This document shows positions 5,151-6,109 of a stretch of 6,109 nt of DNA, one piece after another (the first letter of the stretch is position 1; each line of letters starts with the position of its first letter). The translations under genes and the position numbers were made by a program. The notes beneath the pieces were generated by a model. It was not told where the DNA came from. It was given only the letters and a program-made list of their open reading frames with translations, and searched no databases. This DNA comes from Rhizobacter sp. (lineage in GTDB: Bacteria > Pseudomonadota > Gammaproteobacteria > Burkholderiales > Burkholderiaceae_C). Where the stretch lies: assembly GCA_025351675.1 (NCBI GenBank), contig JANXVK010000576.1, positions 1 through 6,109 on the forward strand, given 5' to 3'.

Positions 5151-6109
5151 TCTCGCGGCACGAACGCGCCACGCTTGCCGACGAGAAAGTCGAGATCGAC
5201 GCCCTGATCCGCCTGCAGCACCGTGTCGACGTACAGCTTCCAGTAGCCGCTCGAAAGCGGCGGCGCGGGCTTTTTCCATTCCGACAGGCGCTGCGCCAGT
5301 TCGGCATCGCTGATGTGCAGATGCAGCTTGCGCGCCGGCACGTTCAGTTCGATCAGGTCGCCGTTCTTCACGACCGCGAGCGGCCCGCCGGCCGCGGCCT
5401 CGGGCGCGGTGTGCAGCACGACGGTGCCGTAGGCGGTGCCGCTCATGCGCCCGTCGCTGATGCGCACCATGTCGGTGATGCCCTTGCGCAGCACCTTCGG
5501 CGGCAGCGGCATGTTGCCGACCTCGGCCATGCCGGGGTAGCCCTTCGGCCCGCAGTTCTTCAGCACCATCACGCAGGTCTCGTCGATGTCGAGGTCTTCG
5601 TCGTCGATGCGTTTGTGGAAGTCTTCGATGTCCTCGAACACGACCGCCCTGCCGATGTGCACCATCAGTTCGGGCGTGGCCGCGCTCGGCTTGATGACCG
5701 CACCGCGCGGCGCGAGGTTGCCGCGCAGGATCGCGATGCCGGCCTTCTCCTTGAACGGCGCATCGAGCGTCTTGATGACCTCGGTGTTGTAGTTCTGCGC
5801 ATCGGCAATGTTCTCGCCGACGGTTCGACCGCTGCTCGTGATCTGATCGAGGTGCAGGTGCTGCGCGATCTCCTTCATCACCGCAGGCAGGCCACCGGCG
5901 TAGCAGAAGTCCTCCATCAGGTACTTGCCTGAGGGCTGCAGGTTTAGGAGGCACGGCAGGTCGCTGGCGAGCTTGTCGAAGTCGTCGATCGACAACTCGA
6001 CGCCGATGCGCCGCGCCATCGCCACGAGGTGGATCACGGCGTTCGTCGAACCGCCGATCGCGGCCAGCGTCTTGATCGCGTTCTCGAACGCCTGCCTTGT
6101 CAGCACCGT
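5141..6109 (-). CDS. IlvD/Edd-family sugar-acid dehydratase, C-terminal part (likely galactonate/arabinonate dehydratase)
   Basis: The gene enters from the right edge; 322 residues to the C-terminus are visible, roughly the last 55% of a family protein. Conserved blocks are AIGGSTNAVIHLVAMARR, FCYAGGLPAVMKEI, ILRGNLAPRGAVIKPSA, NCGPKGYPGMAEVGNMPLP and ISDGRMSGTAYG. The serine of the last block (codon 5441-5443) corresponds to the catalytic-base serine of pentonate dehydratases. These versions of the blocks, and the C-terminus LVGKRGAFVPRDNH, match the sugar-acid branch (L-arabinonate/D-galactonate/D-xylonate dehydratases) rather than IlvD dihydroxy-acid dehydratase. The 2Fe-2S cysteines lie outside the window. 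The enzyme removes water from an aldonate to give a 2-keto-3-deoxy acid. With dgoK and dgoA downstream, D-galactonate is the likely physiological substrate, though pentonate activity is also plausible. The GTG near the edge is internal, not a start. Confidence 0.88.
   Translation of the reverse strand, partial: TVLTRQAFENAIKTLAAIGGSTNAVIHLVAMARRIGVELSIDDFDKLASDLPCLLNLQPSGKYLMEDFCYAGGLPAVMKEIAQHLHLDQITSSGRTVGENIADAQNYNTEVIKTLDAPFKEKAGIAILRGNLAPRGAVIKPSAATPELMVHIGRAVVFEDIEDFHKRIDDEDLDIDETCVMVLKNCGPKGYPGMAEVGNMPLPPKVLRKGITDMVRISDGRMSGTAYGTVVLHTAPEAAAGGPLAVVKNGDLIELNVPARKLHLHISDAELAQRLSEWKKPAPPLSSGYWKLYVDTVLQADQGVDLDFLVGKRGAFVPRDNH

Noticed and set aside
4583..5932. A 449-codon plus-strand frame opposite dgoK and the dehydratase
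   Set aside because: It lies antisense to two genes with conserved catalytic blocks and shows low-complexity sequence. It even crosses the hairpin spacer, as expected of a chance frame.
1..6109. Mobile element, prophage, CRISPR, toxin-antitoxin or defence system
   Set aside because: No transposase, integrase, spaced direct repeats, attachment-type repeats or small paired genes are seen. All genes are housekeeping or catabolic and similar in base composition.

Overview
The window is high-GC DNA that looks like a betaproteobacterial chromosome, most likely Burkholderiales. This rests on the gene order gmk-rpoZ-spoT, a 67-residue omega subunit, a bifunctional Rel/SpoT with full C-terminal domains and a neighbouring greB. 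The genus cannot be read from the sequence. Nearly all of the window is coding and every gene belongs to a known family. I found no phage, insertion sequence, CRISPR array, tRNA, rRNA or defence island.

Left part, plus strand (1-2938): the 3' end of gmk (guanylate kinase), complete rpoZ (RNA polymerase omega) and complete spoT (ppGpp synthetase/hydrolase). gmk makes GDP from GMP, SpoT makes and degrades (p)ppGpp, and omega forms part of a ppGpp-binding site on RNA polymerase, so this is a guanine-nucleotide/stringent-response cluster. The gmk-rpoZ spacer carries a 13-bp tandem repeat. The 174-nt rpoZ-spoT spacer is packed with abutting inverted repeats.

Right part, minus strand (6109 down to 2935): the 3' part of an IlvD/Edd-family sugar-acid dehydratase, then dgoK (2-keto-3-deoxygalactonate kinase), dgoA (KDPGal aldolase) and greB (transcript cleavage factor). 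The three metabolic genes fit the DeLey-Doudoroff route: galactonate is dehydrated to 2-keto-3-deoxygalactonate, phosphorylated, then split to pyruvate and glyceraldehyde 3-phosphate. The dehydratase is of the IlvD/Edd type rather than the enolase-superfamily DgoD of E. coli. dgoK and dgoA overlap by ATGA, and greB follows dgoA after 16 nt, so all four may share a transcript.

The two blocks converge at 2935-2938, where one CTAG serves as part of both stop codons, spoT on plus and greB on minus, with no space for a terminator. The most notable non-coding structure is a pair of perfect hairpins filling the dehydratase-dgoK gap, the second abutting the dgoK ribosome-binding site. I did not find a previously undescribed system; the findings are mainly regulatory and organisational.
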